Source of the DNA: Thermoflexus sp. | GTDB taxonomy: Bacteria; Chloroflexota; Anaerolineae; Thermoflexales; Thermoflexaceae | Direction of reading: 5' to 3' | Length of the DNA: 35,050 nt | Assembly: GCF_025055495.1 (NCBI RefSeq) | Contig: NZ_JANWXB010000154.1 | Location: 1 to 35,050 of the forward strand | Part shown: piece after piece, positions 15,926-25,984 of the stretch | Layout: every line of letters begins with the position of its first letter | Position numbering within the stretch: position 1 is the stretch's first letter | The notes under the pieces: generated by a model | Databases searched by the model: none | The model's input: only the letters and a program-made list of their open reading frames with translations | What the model was told of the DNA's origin: nothing | Program-made: the position numbers and the translations under genes

Positions 15926-15934
15926 GTTGACAAC
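15926..15934. promoter_or_regulatory. Short palindrome upstream of the DtxR-type gene
   Basis: GTTGACAAC is a 4-1-4 palindrome about 50 nt before the start codon. It could be a self-regulatory site, but it does not match a known DtxR or MntR box closely. Confidence 0.2.
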
Positions 15935-16133
15935 CTTTCGCCGGATGAAGGCAGCCCGTCGCCGGATCCGAACCCCCGAAGGGCCAGGCCTTTAAGGTCC
16001 GGCACGATCCCCAAGGCTCCGAATGGAGGAGAAGCCCTCGCTCCTTCGCCCCCAAACGATGAAGCATTCGGGAGCGCCTCCATATCCCAGCGGGTGGATC
16101 CCCTTGACTCGGCAGCAAAGGCCCTTTCCCTTC

Positions 16134-18377
16134 TTAGGGCATAGGCTGGATCCGGATCCGGCGGAACCCCATCGCCAGCGGACGCAAATCCCCCTCTCCC
16201 GGAGAGACCGCGTAGGCGAATCGGAAAGTCAGCTCATGGACCCCCCGGCGTGCCCATCCCTGCGGGATCCTCCAGCGAATGGCTCTCTCCTGACAATCCG
16301 GGAATGTCTCCTCGCCCAGCAAGGATCCGTTGAGGAAAACCTCCAGGCGCTGAACCTTTCCCGGCTGGCAGAGCGGGAAGGCGATCAGCTCCAGAGCCAC
16401 TTCTTCTCCGGGCTGATCCACCAGCCAGAGGGCATGGGCCTCCATGCCCTCCGCCCATATCCCCCAGCTTTCCGGGCCTGACCATCCATCCAGCAGCCAG
16501 AGGTTGGTGATGGCCGGCCCCTCGCGATCCGGGATGCGAAAGATGCAGATCGCATAGTTCCAGGGAGAGGGCACGGGAGGCGGATCAAAGCATCTTTCCA
16601 GAGGAAACGGCCAGCCCCACTTCGACCAGTCGGGAGGAGGATGATGGACGATCAGGAAGCGAAAGCCGTGCTGGCCCAGCCAGTCAGGGCGATGGCGGAA
16701 CAACAGTCCCCGCCCCCGTTGCAGCCTCTCGATCCAGCGGGGATGGAAAGGCGTGAACCCGGATAAGGTGGGGCGCCGATGGTATTCCGTGGCCATCACC
16801 GTGACCCGCGAAAGATGCAGGCCCGGCGTATGATCGGCGAAGGCGTCGATGACAGCTCCCGGTTCCGGATTACGCCGCAGCCACTCGAAAGCCGGGTGGG
16901 CGACATAGGGCCAGGGGAGCACCTGGGGAGGCCTCATCAGCGCCTCGAGGAGCCAGAGGAAAGTCAGCCCTCGTCGAAACCACGGGGAAGCGATCCGCGT
17001 CCAGGCCTCGGCGCCCGCGACCATAACTCCCAGCGCGGTCACGGCGATGAACCGCCATGTCGTCCCGACCATCTCCCAGAACGGCACGATGGCCCATAAC
17101 AGAAGAAAGGGCGTGAGGGCAAGAGGACGCCAGCCGTCTGGAAGGGTGGCTTCCAGGAACAGTTCCGGTTTACGGGCGTGGCCGATGCGCCAGATCGCTT
17201 CGTAAACCGCGGCGAGCTCGGAAGGCCATGGGATCCGAACGGGCATATCCCATTGCGCCGCGATCCCCGTGGCCAGCAACGCGCTGAAGAGGGCCGCTCG
17301 AAGCAACGGCTGGCTGCGCAACTGATGTCGGCGTGCTGCGACCCCCAGCAGGCCGAGCAGGCTGGTCCCTGCTGGGATCATCCCCAGGGTCAGGATCGGC
17401 CGATGAGAAGGCGCGGGGTGCCATCGCAGCCACGGGTGATACGGGTTCCAGACCAGCGCATCCATCCATCGATATCCATTGCCCAGTGCCGTCTCCAGAG
17501 TCTGGCCCAGCATCCGATCCTGGAGGAAGGCATATAGGAAAAGCGCCAGCCATGGACCGCTGATCAGCGCGGCCATCCCGGGCCCTCGAAAGAGGAACCG
17601 CCCCAGCCGCCCCTGACGCCACGCCCTCCAGCCATAGACCAGCGCGATCCCCCCGCCAAGGAAGATCAGATACGGATTGCCGGCGATCCCCAGGCCCCAT
17701 ACCCCTCCCGCCCGGATCAGCCAGCGGGGCGCCCACCCGGTTCGCCGAGCTTTCTCCAGCGCGAATCCGATCAGGGGAAGACAGGCCGTTCCCCAGGCGA
17801 CGGTGAGGTAATCCCCATAGATGTGCATCGCCGCAAAGGTGCCATTGAAGGCGGCATAAGCGACTCCAACCGCAGTGGCCAGCCAGCGATCTCGGGCGAA
17901 GAGACCAACCAGACGGAAAGCGCCCACGAAGGCCATGGAAAAAGCCAGCCATACCAGAACGTGGAAGGCAAAGGCATCACCCCCAAGCCATGCCCATGGG
18001 AGCATCAGGCCGATCAGGAACGGACCGTGGTGTTGTTTGGCGACATGCCAGCCCTGGGGGGCAAACGCTAAGGGATGGAACAGGGGGGAAACGTGTAGCT
18101 CCAGAAGCGCCCTTCGATACCATGCGAGCGCCCACATGACCTCCAGGGTGTCCTCGCCGGCCGGCACGCTCTGGAAGAATCTTATCGATGGCCATGCATA
18201 CTGTAACCAGAGGAACCAGATCCCAAGAGGCGCCAGCCAGGCACCGATGCGGACGTCGCTTCGACGGACGGAAGGAAATCCGGTAGAGAACCTTCGGAAC
18301 GACTGGATCAATTCCCTCCCCCAGGATGCGCCAATTTCCTCGTCCAGGCCGACAGATCTCCCGTTTCGGCAAACCAT
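16134..18377 (-). CDS. Large polytopic membrane protein, glycosyltransferase-like, unassigned
   Basis: This protein of about 747 aa has roughly ten hydrophobic segments beginning with IGAWLAPLGIWFLWLQYAWP, and a first loop containing EDTLEVMWALAWY and HHGPFLIGLMLP. The layout suits GT-C or YfhO-type membrane glycosyltransferases. The C-terminal ~270 residues are soluble; the final part (ITNLWLLDGWSGPESWGIWAEG) resembles a carbohydrate-binding beta-sandwich. The start is uncertain. The frame is open to 18497, but the first 40 codons overlap a hairpin repeat, so the ATG at 18377 is preferred although no ribosome site is seen. It is not linked to the glycan block at the start of the window. Donor and acceptor are unknown. 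Confidence 0.65.
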   Translation of the reverse strand: MVCRNGRSVGLDEEIGASWGRELIQSFRRFSTGFPSVRRSDVRIGAWLAPLGIWFLWLQYAWPSIRFFQSVPAGEDTLEVMWALAWYRRALLELHVSPLFHPLAFAPQGWHVAKQHHGPFLIGLMLPWAWLGGDAFAFHVLVWLAFSMAFVGAFRLVGLFARDRWLATAVGVAYAAFNGTFAAMHIYGDYLTVAWGTACLPLIGFALEKARRTGWAPRWLIRAGGVWGLGIAGNPYLIFLGGGIALVYGWRAWRQGRLGRFLFRGPGMAALISGPWLALFLYAFLQDRMLGQTLETALGNGYRWMDALVWNPYHPWLRWHPAPSHRPILTLGMIPAGTSLLGLLGVAARRHQLRSQPLLRAALFSALLATGIAAQWDMPVRIPWPSELAAVYEAIWRIGHARKPELFLEATLPDGWRPLALTPFLLLWAIVPFWEMVGTTWRFIAVTALGVMVAGAEAWTRIASPWFRRGLTFLWLLEALMRPPQVLPWPYVAHPAFEWLRRNPEPGAVIDAFADHTPGLHLSRVTVMATEYHRRPTLSGFTPFHPRWIERLQRGRGLLFRHRPDWLGQHGFRFLIVHHPPPDWSKWGWPFPLERCFDPPPVPSPWNYAICIFRIPDREGPAITNLWLLDGWSGPESWGIWAEGMEAHALWLVDQPGEEVALELIAFPLCQPGKVQRLEVFLNGSLLGEETFPDCQERAIRWRIPQGWARRGVHELTFRFAYAVSPGEGDLRPLAMGFRRIRIQPMP

Positions 18378-18449
18378 AACTTTGGGGCGTATCGGGGCGG
18401 GACAGGCCGCCTTCAACGGCTCGCCCTTCGATCTCTTTTTTCCTTTCCT

Positions 18450-18468
18450 CACGGCCCTTTGGGCCGTG
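18450..18468. repeat. Dispersed hairpin element, copy 4
   Basis: CACGGCCC (18450-18457) and GGGCCGTG (18461-18468) form an 8-bp stem with a TTT loop. The flanks TTTCCTTTCCT and GAGAGAAGG resemble the other copies. It lies inside the upstream open frame of the membrane protein gene. Confidence 0.6.
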
Positions 18469-18625
18469 GAGAGAAGGACAAGGGAGAAGGCTGGCATGGA
18501 TCAGGCTTCCGTGGGCCCATCGGTTATCCATCGTATAGGAAGTACGCCGTTCGCTTCCTCAGGAGCTTTGGGGGGGAGCCAGGCGCCCTCAGCACCCGGC
18601 CCCCCAAAGACGTCCTTCTCCCTCT

Positions 18626-18650
18626 CCTCGAGGCCTAAAGGGCCTCGGGG
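18626..18650. repeat. Dispersed hairpin element, copy 5
   Basis: CCTCGAGGCC (18626-18635) pairs with GGCCTCGGGG (18641-18650) at nine of ten positions. It is flanked by TCTCCCTCT and GAAGGGGGG and is related to the copies near 1.25 and 10.5 kb. Confidence 0.65.
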
Positions 18651-18753
18651 AAGGGGGGCCAAACTCCCATTGGAGAAGGGTTGGCCCCGCATCGGGAGAA
18701 GACCTGATCGTCCACCGCGCCCCTGGTTAAAAAGCTCAGACAGCTTCCGCGAA

Positions 18754-18783
18754 TTTCCATTTTCAAGCGTCTGGGGTTAGAAT
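18754..18783 (+). promoter_or_regulatory. Candidate promoter of the signalling block
   Basis: TTTCCA (18754-18759) and TAGAAT (18778-18783) match the -35 and -10 consensus at 4/6 and 5/6 positions with an 18-nt spacer. They lie about 85 nt upstream of the response regulator ATG. Confidence 0.4.
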
Positions 18784-18817
18784 AAGCCATAGATTCTGGC
18801 AACCGCGAGCCCGGCTT

Positions 18818-18843
18818 CCTCGGTTTAATATTTTGAACCGAGG
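18818..18843 (+). promoter_or_regulatory. Leader hairpin before the response regulator gene
   Basis: CCTCGGTT (18818-18825) and AACCGAGG (18836-18843) form a perfect 8-bp stem with an AT-rich 10-nt loop, just 12 nt before the Shine-Dalgarno region. It may influence translation or mRNA stability. Confidence 0.4.
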
Positions 18844-18867
18844 GGCGAGCGCGGTGAGGAGGGCTCC

Positions 18868-19764
18868 ATGAGCAAGGCGCGGATACTGGTCGTGGAAGAT
18901 GATCCGGACATCGCCAACCTGCTGAAGCTGTATTTCAGCTCACTTAGCTATGAGGTCCAGACGGCCATGCGGGGCCAGGAGGCGCTCGAAAGAACCCGCC
19001 AGCAGCTCCCCCATCTGATCATCCTGGATATCGTTCTCCCCGACATCGATGGCTATGAGGTCTGCCGGAGGCTGCGCACCAACCTGCGCACCAGCCATAT
19101 CCCCATCATCTTCCTCACCCAGCGAGACGAACGCAGCGACCGCATTGCCGGCCTCGAGCTGGGCGCCGACGATTATATCACCAAGCCCTTTGACATTGAG
19201 GAACTGCGCCTGAGGGTTCAGAACGCCATCCGACGGGCCGAGCGGGAAAGCCTCACCAACCCGGTGACCGGCCTCCCCAGCGGGCGTCTGATCGAGGATC
19301 AGCTCCGCGCCCTCCTCCGCCGCTCCGATTGGGGTCTGCTTTATATCGGGATCAATGGCCTGGATGCCTTTCGAGAGGTCTACGGCTTTGTAGCAGGGAA
19401 TGAGGTGTTGCGGTGGACGGCCATGCTGATTGGAGAGGTGGTGGATGAGCTGGGAACGCCGCAGGATTTCATCGGCCATATCGGGGGCGATGACTTTGTG
19501 GTGATCACGGAGGCCGGGCGGGCGGAGGCCATCGCCCAGGCGCTCCGTCGGCGCTTCGCAGAGGGGGTGGGCACTCACTATGCGTTCTCCGACCGAGAAC
19601 GGGGCTATCTGGTGTTGACCGATCGAGAGGGAAACGAGAAGCGCGTTCCATTGATGAGTCTGGCCATCGGGATCGTTCGGGCAAGCGACTCGATCTTCAA
19701 CGACATCCGGGAGCTCACGGAGATCGCAGCGGAAGCGCGGCGGAAGGAGATTCTGTTGCTCTGA
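18868..19764 (+). CDS. Response regulator with degenerate GGDEF domain
   Basis: The 298-aa protein has an N-terminal receiver domain (about 4-122): acidic pocket EDD at 10-12, phospho-acceptor Asp54 in LIILDIVLPDIDG, Thr84 and Lys106. A GGDEF-like domain follows (about 130-298) with NPVTGLPSGRLIEDQL and the active-site loop GHIGGDDF. Its fourth residue is Asp instead of Glu, and the usual DxDxFK metal site reads GINGLDAF, so diguanylate cyclase activity is doubtful. GAGGAGG precedes the ATG. It lies directly upstream of the multi-GAF kinase, 95 nt away, and probably works with it. It may act as a nucleotide-binding or protein-interaction output. Confidence 0.87.
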   Translation: MSKARILVVEDDPDIANLLKLYFSSLSYEVQTAMRGQEALERTRQQLPHLIILDIVLPDIDGYEVCRRLRTNLRTSHIPIIFLTQRDERSDRIAGLELGADDYITKPFDIEELRLRVQNAIRRAERESLTNPVTGLPSGRLIEDQLRALLRRSDWGLLYIGINGLDAFREVYGFVAGNEVLRWTAMLIGEVVDELGTPQDFIGHIGGDDFVVITEAGRAEAIAQALRRRFAEGVGTHYAFSDRERGYLVLTDREGNEKRVPLMSLAIGIVRASDSIFNDIRELTEIAAEARRKEILLL

Positions 19765-19806
19765 CGGGGAGGGGATTAACTGCGTAACTCCCATCCCATC
19801 TCACAT

Positions 19807-19838
19807 TCTCCCCGCGCTGCTTCGCGGCATTGGGGAGA
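19807..19838. repeat. Dispersed hairpin element, copy 6
   Basis: TCTCCCC (19807-19813) and GGGGAGA (19832-19838) flank the core CGCTGCTTCGCGGC, shared with the copy at 14.65 kb. It sits between the response regulator stop and the kinase start, only 6 nt before the kinase ribosome site. Confidence 0.65.
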
Positions 19839-19859
19839 GAGGGCGGAGGGAAACCTCAG

Positions 19860-22800
19860 ATGGTCTGGCGCCAGCGTCTGCGTTGGCTTCTAAGACCCAT
19901 TCACGCTCCATCCTCCGGTTCGGCGGCGCGAACGGAGGACGTCTCCTTCCTGGACCGATGGGCAGAACCGGTGCTCTGGATCGAGGCGGGAAGCGGGCGG
20001 CTGTTCCTGAACGCCGCGGCGCGCACCTGGCTGGGCGATCCTATCCCCTCTTCCCGCCACGATCTGGAGGGCCGCCTTCGCCCGTCAGGGGTGCTGGAGC
20101 GCTGGCTGTTGGGCTCCAGAGAGACCGCTGTGATCGGCAATCAAGGCGTCCGGGCCAGCGCCCTTCCGCTGACGCTGGACGGACGACCGGGTTTCCTGGT
20201 AGTTCTTCAGCCTATCCCCGAGGGCTCCAGAGCGACTCCGGAACCCTCGGCCTATCCCCGGGAACTGGCTCTGGTTACCGGGATCGCCCGCTTGCTGAGT
20301 GCCTCCCTCGATCTGGACTCCATGCTGGATGCCATCCTGTTCGCAATCCAGCAGGTGATCTCCTACGATCTCGCCGAGATCAACCTGTGGGAACCTGGAG
20401 AACGTCGGCTCCGCACTCGGGCCCGCGGGGGGGATCCCCAGGCGGTGGCCCGCCTTATGGAATCTGGAGGGGTTTACCGGCCCGACGAAGGTCTTACGGG
20501 CTGGCTGGCTACCCACCGGCGTTCCCTGTTGATCCGGGATCTGCGCGGCTTCACCGACGCGCGCCCTCGCCTGGACCTGGAGCTTTTCCCTGCGCGCGCC
20601 TTTCTGGGCGTGCCCCTGCAAACGGGGGAAGAATTCATCGGGACGCTGGAGCTCATCGCGTATCGCCCGGGCGCTTTCACCGAAGAACACCTGCGCCTCC
20701 TGGAGGCGATCGCTGCCCAGGCAGCCATCGCCATTCACAACGTCCGCCTCTACGAAGCCACCCGCCACTATGTCGAAGGGCTGGAGACCCTCTTCCGCAT
20801 CGCCGCCATCAGCGCCGCCTCCCCTTCCCTGGAAGCCTTCCTCCGGCAGTCTGTAGCGGAACTGGCAGGATGGTTCCGGGTGGAACGGGTGGTGGTCTTG
20901 CTTTATGACCCGAAACGCCAGGAGCTGGCCCCACACCCCGCCGGCCTCTATGGGCCATGGCCGCCGGAAGCCCTGGGGTTCCGCCTCCCGGTGCGGGACC
21001 CCGTGTTTGCACAAAGCGTGTTCCGTGGCGGGCGTCCCTTTCGCTCGAACCGGGCGTCGGAGGATCGTCGGGTGATCCCACCCTATCGGGAGCTGATCGC
21101 CCGCTTTGGCGTCCGCTCCGTCTTATCGATTCCCCTGACGACCCGGGAACAGCCCATCGGGGAGATCCACCTGATCAACCGGTGGGAGGGTCGATTCGCC
21201 CCGGAAGATGAACGTCTGGGGATGGCGATCGGCGTGGTGCTGGGGACCACCCTCCACAACCTTCAGGTGATCGAACAGGCCCGGCGCCGCGCCGCCCGCT
21301 TGCGAGCCCTGGTGGAAATCGGTCAGCGGATCGCCGCCACGCTGGACCTGGATGCGATCTTCGAGACCATTCGAGAAGAGCTTGGGCGCATCCTGGACAC
21401 CCGAAACTTCTACGCCGCACTCTATGAGCCGGAAACGGATGAGATCTCGTTTGCATTTTATATCCACCGCGGAGAGCGCCTGACCGAGCGGCCGAAGCGG
21501 CGCAGCGGCCGGGGCCTGACCGAATATGTGATCCGAACCGGCCAGCCCCTTCTACTGCGAGGCGATGTCATCGATCAGGCAAGGGCGCTGGGGATCGAGC
21601 CGGTGGGAACCCCCGCCCGGCTCTGGATGGGGGTCCCCATGCGGGTTGGCGATCGGGTGATCGGCATGCTGGCCATCCAGCATGAGGAGGACGAGAATGC
21701 TTTCGATGAAGAGGATCTGGAGCTCCTTCAGGCCATCGCGCACCAGACAGCCATTGCCGTGGAGAACGCCCGGCTCTATAGGGAGGTCCACGAGCGTCTG
21801 GAAGCCCGCATCCATCAGTTGACCGCGCTGAACCGCATCGGCCAGGAGCTGAACGCGAATCTGGATCTGGATCACATCCTGAACCTGGTGCTGGATTCGG
21901 CATTTCAGGTCACAGGAGCGGATTATGGTGAGATCCTGCTCTACGAACCGGAGAGCGGTCTCCTGCGCCCTCGCCTGCTCCGTAACCTCTCCCTGGAGCA
22001 ATTGCAGGCCCGGGGCCTGGACCGTCAGCGCCCCGGCGAGGGATTGATCGGCCAGGCCTTCCAGACCGGCCGGGTCGTTCTGGTCCCCGATGTCCGGCAG
22101 GATCCCTATTACATCGCGGGAACGCCAGATACCCTCTCTGAGGTGGCGGTGCCCATCTGGCATGGGACGCTGGTCGTTGGAGTGCTCGATCTCCAAAGCC
22201 GGCGACCCCATGGCTTCAGCGAGGAACAGATCGCCTTCCTGGAAGCCCTGGCGGCCCAGGCCGCGGTGGCCATTGGTAACGCCATGCGCCTGGCGGAGGA
22301 AGCCCAGCGGAGCGAGCGTTATCGCCAGCGCATCGAATTGATGCGGGGGATGCTGGAGGTGAGCCAGGCGCTGCGCTCGGAGCGGCCGTTAGAGAACGCC
22401 CTCGAGGCGGTCGCCTACGCCATCCAGGAATCCATTGGATTTGAACATGTGCTGATCAGCCTGCTGGAGGGCGAGCCCCCGATGCTGCGCCGGGTGGCCC
22501 AGGCCGGGCTTCCCCTTGTAGTGTTCGAGCGAATGCGCCAAGTCTCCCAGCCATGGCGGAACATGCAAATCCTGCTACGAGAGGAATTCCGGCTGGGAGC
22601 CTGTTATTACATCCCGTATGAACGGCAGCCAGAGAACCTGACGGAAATCCTGGATACCTGGACCGCCACGCCGACCCGGGAGCCGCGGCCTGACCCAACC
22701 CGCTGGCATCCAGAGGATCTCCTGATCGTCCCGATATACGGAACCGGCGGACGCCTGCTGGGGATCATCTCCGTGGATGAGCCCCGGGATGGCCGGGCCC

Positions 22801-25800
22801 CTACCCGCGAGACGGCGGAGATGCTGGAGCTGCTGGCCAGTCAGACCGGCATTATCATCGAGAACGCGCGCCTCTATGAGGGGCTGAAACAGCGGATCGA
22901 AGCCCTGACCCGTCTCAACGAGGCCAGCCGCCAGATCGCCGCCCGGCTGGAGCTGGGCGCTCTGTTAGAAGCCATCGCCCAGGCCGCTGCTTCCCTCAGC
23001 CAGGCGATCTGGACCGCAGTGATCCGAACAGAAGAAGGGGGATCTCTACAGGTTGCCGCTCGCTTCGCCCCTCAGGGAGCGGATCGCCTTGCTTCGCTGG
23101 AGACGCTCCTGAATTCCCCCTGGATCATCCAGGCCCTGTCCTCGGGCCGCGTCCTCTACCTCCGGGACCTGGAAGAGGTTCTGGATGGAGACCGCACGGA
23201 GGTGCGCTCGTTGCTCCTCGTGCCGATGCGGGCGGGAGGGGAGATCGTAGGGTGGATCGCGGTGGCCCATCCGGAGCGCGGCGCCTTCGATGAGACCGAA
23301 CAGATCCTCCTCCAGACTCTGGCGGAACAGGCCGCGGTGGCCCTGGAGAACGCCCGGCTTTACGAGCAAACCCGCCGCTTCGGCGAGGAGCTGGAAGCGC
23401 TGGTCCGCGAGCGAACCGAAGCCCTGGAAAAAGCCCTGGCGGACCTGTCAGCCCGCCATCGTCAGCTGGAGTTGCTTTATCAGGTCACTCTGGCGCTGAC
23501 CGCCAGCCTGGAGCTGGAGGCTATCCTTCAGCAAGCGCTATCGCTCCTCGTCGAGGAGGGAGAGACAGCTGCGGTGGTCCTGCTGGATCCCGAGCAGGGG
23601 CGCCTGCAGGTGCGAGCCGGAATCGGGCCGGGCAGCCCGCAGCTGCTGAAGCAATCCTGGTCCCTTCACGAAGATCCCGGTCCGATCCGGACCGCCATCC
23701 GCCAGCGACGGACTCAGAATGTGGTGGGGATCTCCCCAGATCTCCTTCCGGCGCCCTGGCAGGCGCTGCGCCCGGGCGCCGTTCTGGTGGTTCCCCTCAC
23801 CCTGGGCCTGGACGTCTTGGGCGCGCTTGTGTTCACCGACCCGGAGCCGCGGCAGTTTGAGCCGGAGCGGATCCAGCTTCTGGAGACCGTGGCCGCCCAG
23901 ATGGCCCAAGCCATCAACAACGCGGCCCTCTATATGCTGATCACTCAGCAGGCCGAGCAATTGGGTAACACCCTCCGGGCCGTTCAGGAAGAAGCCTCCA
24001 AGCGCCAGGCCATCCTGGAGTCCATTGCCGAAGGCGTGATGGTGGCCGATGCGCGGGGCGAGGTCATCATGATGAACGCCGCTGCCGAGCAGATCCTGGG
24101 GCTGCGCCGGGAAGAGGTCCTCGGCCGGCCGATCCATCATTTCACCGGCCTATACGGGCCCGCCTGGCAGGAGTGGATGGCCTCCCTGCGCCGATGGCTT
24201 TCCTCCCCCCGAGGACAACCGCCGACTCTGTTCACACGCCACGAGCTCGCCCCCGAAGGCCGTTTCATCACCGTCCACGCCGCTCCGGTGATGATGGGCA
24301 CCGAGTTCCTGGGCACTGTCTCGGTTTTCCGAGATATCACACCGGAGGTGGAGGCCGATCGCGCCAAGACCGAGTTCATCTCCACGGTTTCTCACGAGCT
24401 CCGCACCCCTATGACCTCTATCAAGGGCTATGTGGACCTTCTGCTCCTCGGATCGGGGGGGCCGCTTTCCGAGATGCAGTATCGCTTCCTGCAGATCGTG
24501 AAGGCAAACGCGGATCGGTTGAAGTTGCTGGTGGATGACCTGCTGGATATCTCCCGCATCGAGAGCGGCCGCCTTCAGTTAGATCTCCGTCCGGTGCCCC
24601 TGGAGGCAGCGGTGGAAGCCGTGGTAGCCGCTCTGAAGGCTCGCATCGATGAGAAGAACCAGCGCCTGGAGCTCGATCTCCCCGAGTTCCTCCCCCCCGT
24701 CCGGGCGGATAAGGATCGCCTGATCCAGATCCTGATGAACCTGGTCAGCAACGCCCACAAATACACACCAGAAGGCGGGCGGATCCGCATCCGGGCCCGC
24801 ATCGAGGACGAAGCGGTTCACGTGGAAGTCAGCGACACGGGGATCGGCATCCCTCCGGAGGCCCTTCCCCGCATCTTCGAGCGCTTTTATCGCGTGGACG
24901 ACCCGCGGGTCCAGGAGACCCCTGGAACAGGCCTGGGGCTTTCCATCGTGAAAGCCCTGGTGGAGATGCACGGCGGGCAGGTCTGGGTGGAAAGCGAGAT
25001 CGGCAAAGGATCCACGTTCCATTTCACGATCCCCATCGCCTCTGAGGCGCCTGCTCCAGCCGAGCGCCTTCCAGCTTCAGCGCCGGTCCCCGTCCGGGCG
25101 GACGGGGTTTCTCCTATCCTGATCGTGGAAGACGATCGCCATATCGCCGACCTGCTGGTCCAGCACCTAGAGCGCGCAGGATATCGAACCCTGGTCGCTC
25201 ATCGAGGTGAGGAAGCCCTACGCCTCGCCCGGGAGGAGCGTCCGCAGCTGATCACCCTGGACATTTACCTTCCGGACCTCGATGGCTTCACGGTTCTGGA
25301 GCGTCTGAAATCGGATCCGGCGACCGCCGAGATCCCCGTGGTCATCGTCTCCGTCATCGCCGATCGCCAGCGAGGGGTGAGCCTGGGAGCAGTAGACGTG
25401 CTGGGCAAGCCCGTGGACATGGAGCAACTGCTGCGGGTAGTGCATCAATATGCTCGACGGCATGCGCATATCCTGATCGTCGATGACGATGTGGGGACCC
25501 GCTCTCTGCTCCAGGATACCCTGCGCAATCACGGGTTCCAGGTCACCGCCTTCGGGAACGCTGTGGAGGCGCTCGCATGGATTGAGGCCCAGCGCCCCGA
25601 CTTGGTGCTGATGGACCTTAAGCCAGCCGGGATGAGCGGACTGGATGCCTTGGCGCGGCTGAAAGCCAATCCGAAGACCACGGACATCCCGGTGGTGATC
25701 ATGACGGCCAGCGCCACCGATCCGCTGGGGAAGCGCCGTCAGGCCCTGGCCATCGGGGCGACGGACTTCTTCCTCAAGCCGTTCCCGCTGGAGGAGTTTG

Positions 25801-25874
25801 TCGCTACCATCCGGCGTCTCCTCGCCGAACCATCCCAGGGAAAACCTGACACTGAGGGAAAGCACTTCCTGTAG
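19860..25874 (+). CDS. Giant hybrid sensor histidine kinase with seven GAF domains and two receivers
   Basis: This 2004-aa cytoplasmic protein has, in order, an N-terminal PAS-like region (about 25-125); seven GAF domains (approximately 135-307, 308-475, 480-640, 645-820, 825-1015, 1015-1170, 1205-1360); a PAS domain (about 1385-1490); HisKA with His1512 in SHELRTP; HATPase (about 1600-1725) with NLVSNAHKY, DTGIGIP and GTGLGLS; and two receivers with Asp1801 (TLDIYLPDLDG) and Asp1919. GAF ends repeat the A(V/I)A(I/V)xNAxLYE-type helix, so the array looks duplicated. No membrane segment is seen, so signals are likely intracellular. Only one cysteine, Cys915 in GAF5, was found. The ATG at 19860 is preferred over the upstream TTG because GGAGGG precedes it. 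It is flanked by two response-regulator genes. Ligands are unknown. Confidence 0.9.
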   Translation: MVWRQRLRWLLRPIHAPSSGSAARTEDVSFLDRWAEPVLWIEAGSGRLFLNAAARTWLGDPIPSSRHDLEGRLRPSGVLERWLLGSRETAVIGNQGVRASALPLTLDGRPGFLVVLQPIPEGSRATPEPSAYPRELALVTGIARLLSASLDLDSMLDAILFAIQQVISYDLAEINLWEPGERRLRTRARGGDPQAVARLMESGGVYRPDEGLTGWLATHRRSLLIRDLRGFTDARPRLDLELFPARAFLGVPLQTGEEFIGTLELIAYRPGAFTEEHLRLLEAIAAQAAIAIHNVRLYEATRHYVEGLETLFRIAAISAASPSLEAFLRQSVAELAGWFRVERVVVLLYDPKRQELAPHPAGLYGPWPPEALGFRLPVRDPVFAQSVFRGGRPFRSNRASEDRRVIPPYRELIARFGVRSVLSIPLTTREQPIGEIHLINRWEGRFAPEDERLGMAIGVVLGTTLHNLQVIEQARRRAARLRALVEIGQRIAATLDLDAIFETIREELGRILDTRNFYAALYEPETDEISFAFYIHRGERLTERPKRRSGRGLTEYVIRTGQPLLLRGDVIDQARALGIEPVGTPARLWMGVPMRVGDRVIGMLAIQHEEDENAFDEEDLELLQAIAHQTAIAVENARLYREVHERLEARIHQLTALNRIGQELNANLDLDHILNLVLDSAFQVTGADYGEILLYEPESGLLRPRLLRNLSLEQLQARGLDRQRPGEGLIGQAFQTGRVVLVPDVRQDPYYIAGTPDTLSEVAVPIWHGTLVVGVLDLQSRRPHGFSEEQIAFLEALAAQAAVAIGNAMRLAEEAQRSERYRQRIELMRGMLEVSQALRSERPLENALEAVAYAIQESIGFEHVLISLLEGEPPMLRRVAQAGLPLVVFERMRQVSQPWRNMQILLREEFRLGACYYIPYERQPENLTEILDTWTATPTREPRPDPTRWHPEDLLIVPIYGTGGRLLGIISVDEPRDGRAPTRETAEMLELLASQTGIIIENARLYEGLKQRIEALTRLNEASRQIAARLELGALLEAIAQAAASLSQAIWTAVIRTEEGGSLQVAARFAPQGADRLASLETLLNSPWIIQALSSGRVLYLRDLEEVLDGDRTEVRSLLLVPMRAGGEIVGWIAVAHPERGAFDETEQILLQTLAEQAAVALENARLYEQTRRFGEELEALVRERTEALEKALADLSARHRQLELLYQVTLALTASLELEAILQQALSLLVEEGETAAVVLLDPEQGRLQVRAGIGPGSPQLLKQSWSLHEDPGPIRTAIRQRRTQNVVGISPDLLPAPWQALRPGAVLVVPLTLGLDVLGALVFTDPEPRQFEPERIQLLETVAAQMAQAINNAALYMLITQQAEQLGNTLRAVQEEASKRQAILESIAEGVMVADARGEVIMMNAAAEQILGLRREEVLGRPIHHFTGLYGPAWQEWMASLRRWLSSPRGQPPTLFTRHELAPEGRFITVHAAPVMMGTEFLGTVSVFRDITPEVEADRAKTEFISTVSHELRTPMTSIKGYVDLLLLGSGGPLSEMQYRFLQIVKANADRLKLLVDDLLDISRIESGRLQLDLRPVPLEAAVEAVVAALKARIDEKNQRLELDLPEFLPPVRADKDRLIQILMNLVSNAHKYTPEGGRIRIRARIEDEAVHVEVSDTGIGIPPEALPRIFERFYRVDDPRVQETPGTGLGLSIVKALVEMHGGQVWVESEIGKGSTFHFTIPIASEAPAPAERLPASAPVPVRADGVSPILIVEDDRHIADLLVQHLERAGYRTLVAHRGEEALRLAREERPQLITLDIYLPDLDGFTVLERLKSDPATAEIPVVIVSVIADRQRGVSLGAVDVLGKPVDMEQLLRVVHQYARRHAHILIVDDDVGTRSLLQDTLRNHGFQVTAFGNAVEALAWIEAQRPDLVLMDLKPAGMSGLDALARLKANPKTTDIPVVIMTASATDPLGKRRQALAIGATDFFLKPFPLEEFVATIRRLLAEPSQGKPDTEGKHFL

Positions 25875-25984
25875 GAGCGACCCTAGGGGGTTGCCCTCCC
25901 CCAGAATTTGAAGGTCCTATAGGGGATTCTGGAGAAAGAGGCTCAGACAACGAATTGCGCGATCTGGTAGGAGGGATCCAGACG

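Larger units (their letters stand above)
18378..18867. other. Intergenic region with two hairpin elements and a promoter
   Basis: This 490-bp region upstream of the response regulator gene contains hairpin elements at 18450-18468 and 18626-18650, a candidate promoter at 18754-18783 and a leader hairpin at 18818-18843. No gene is supported. Confidence 0.6.
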
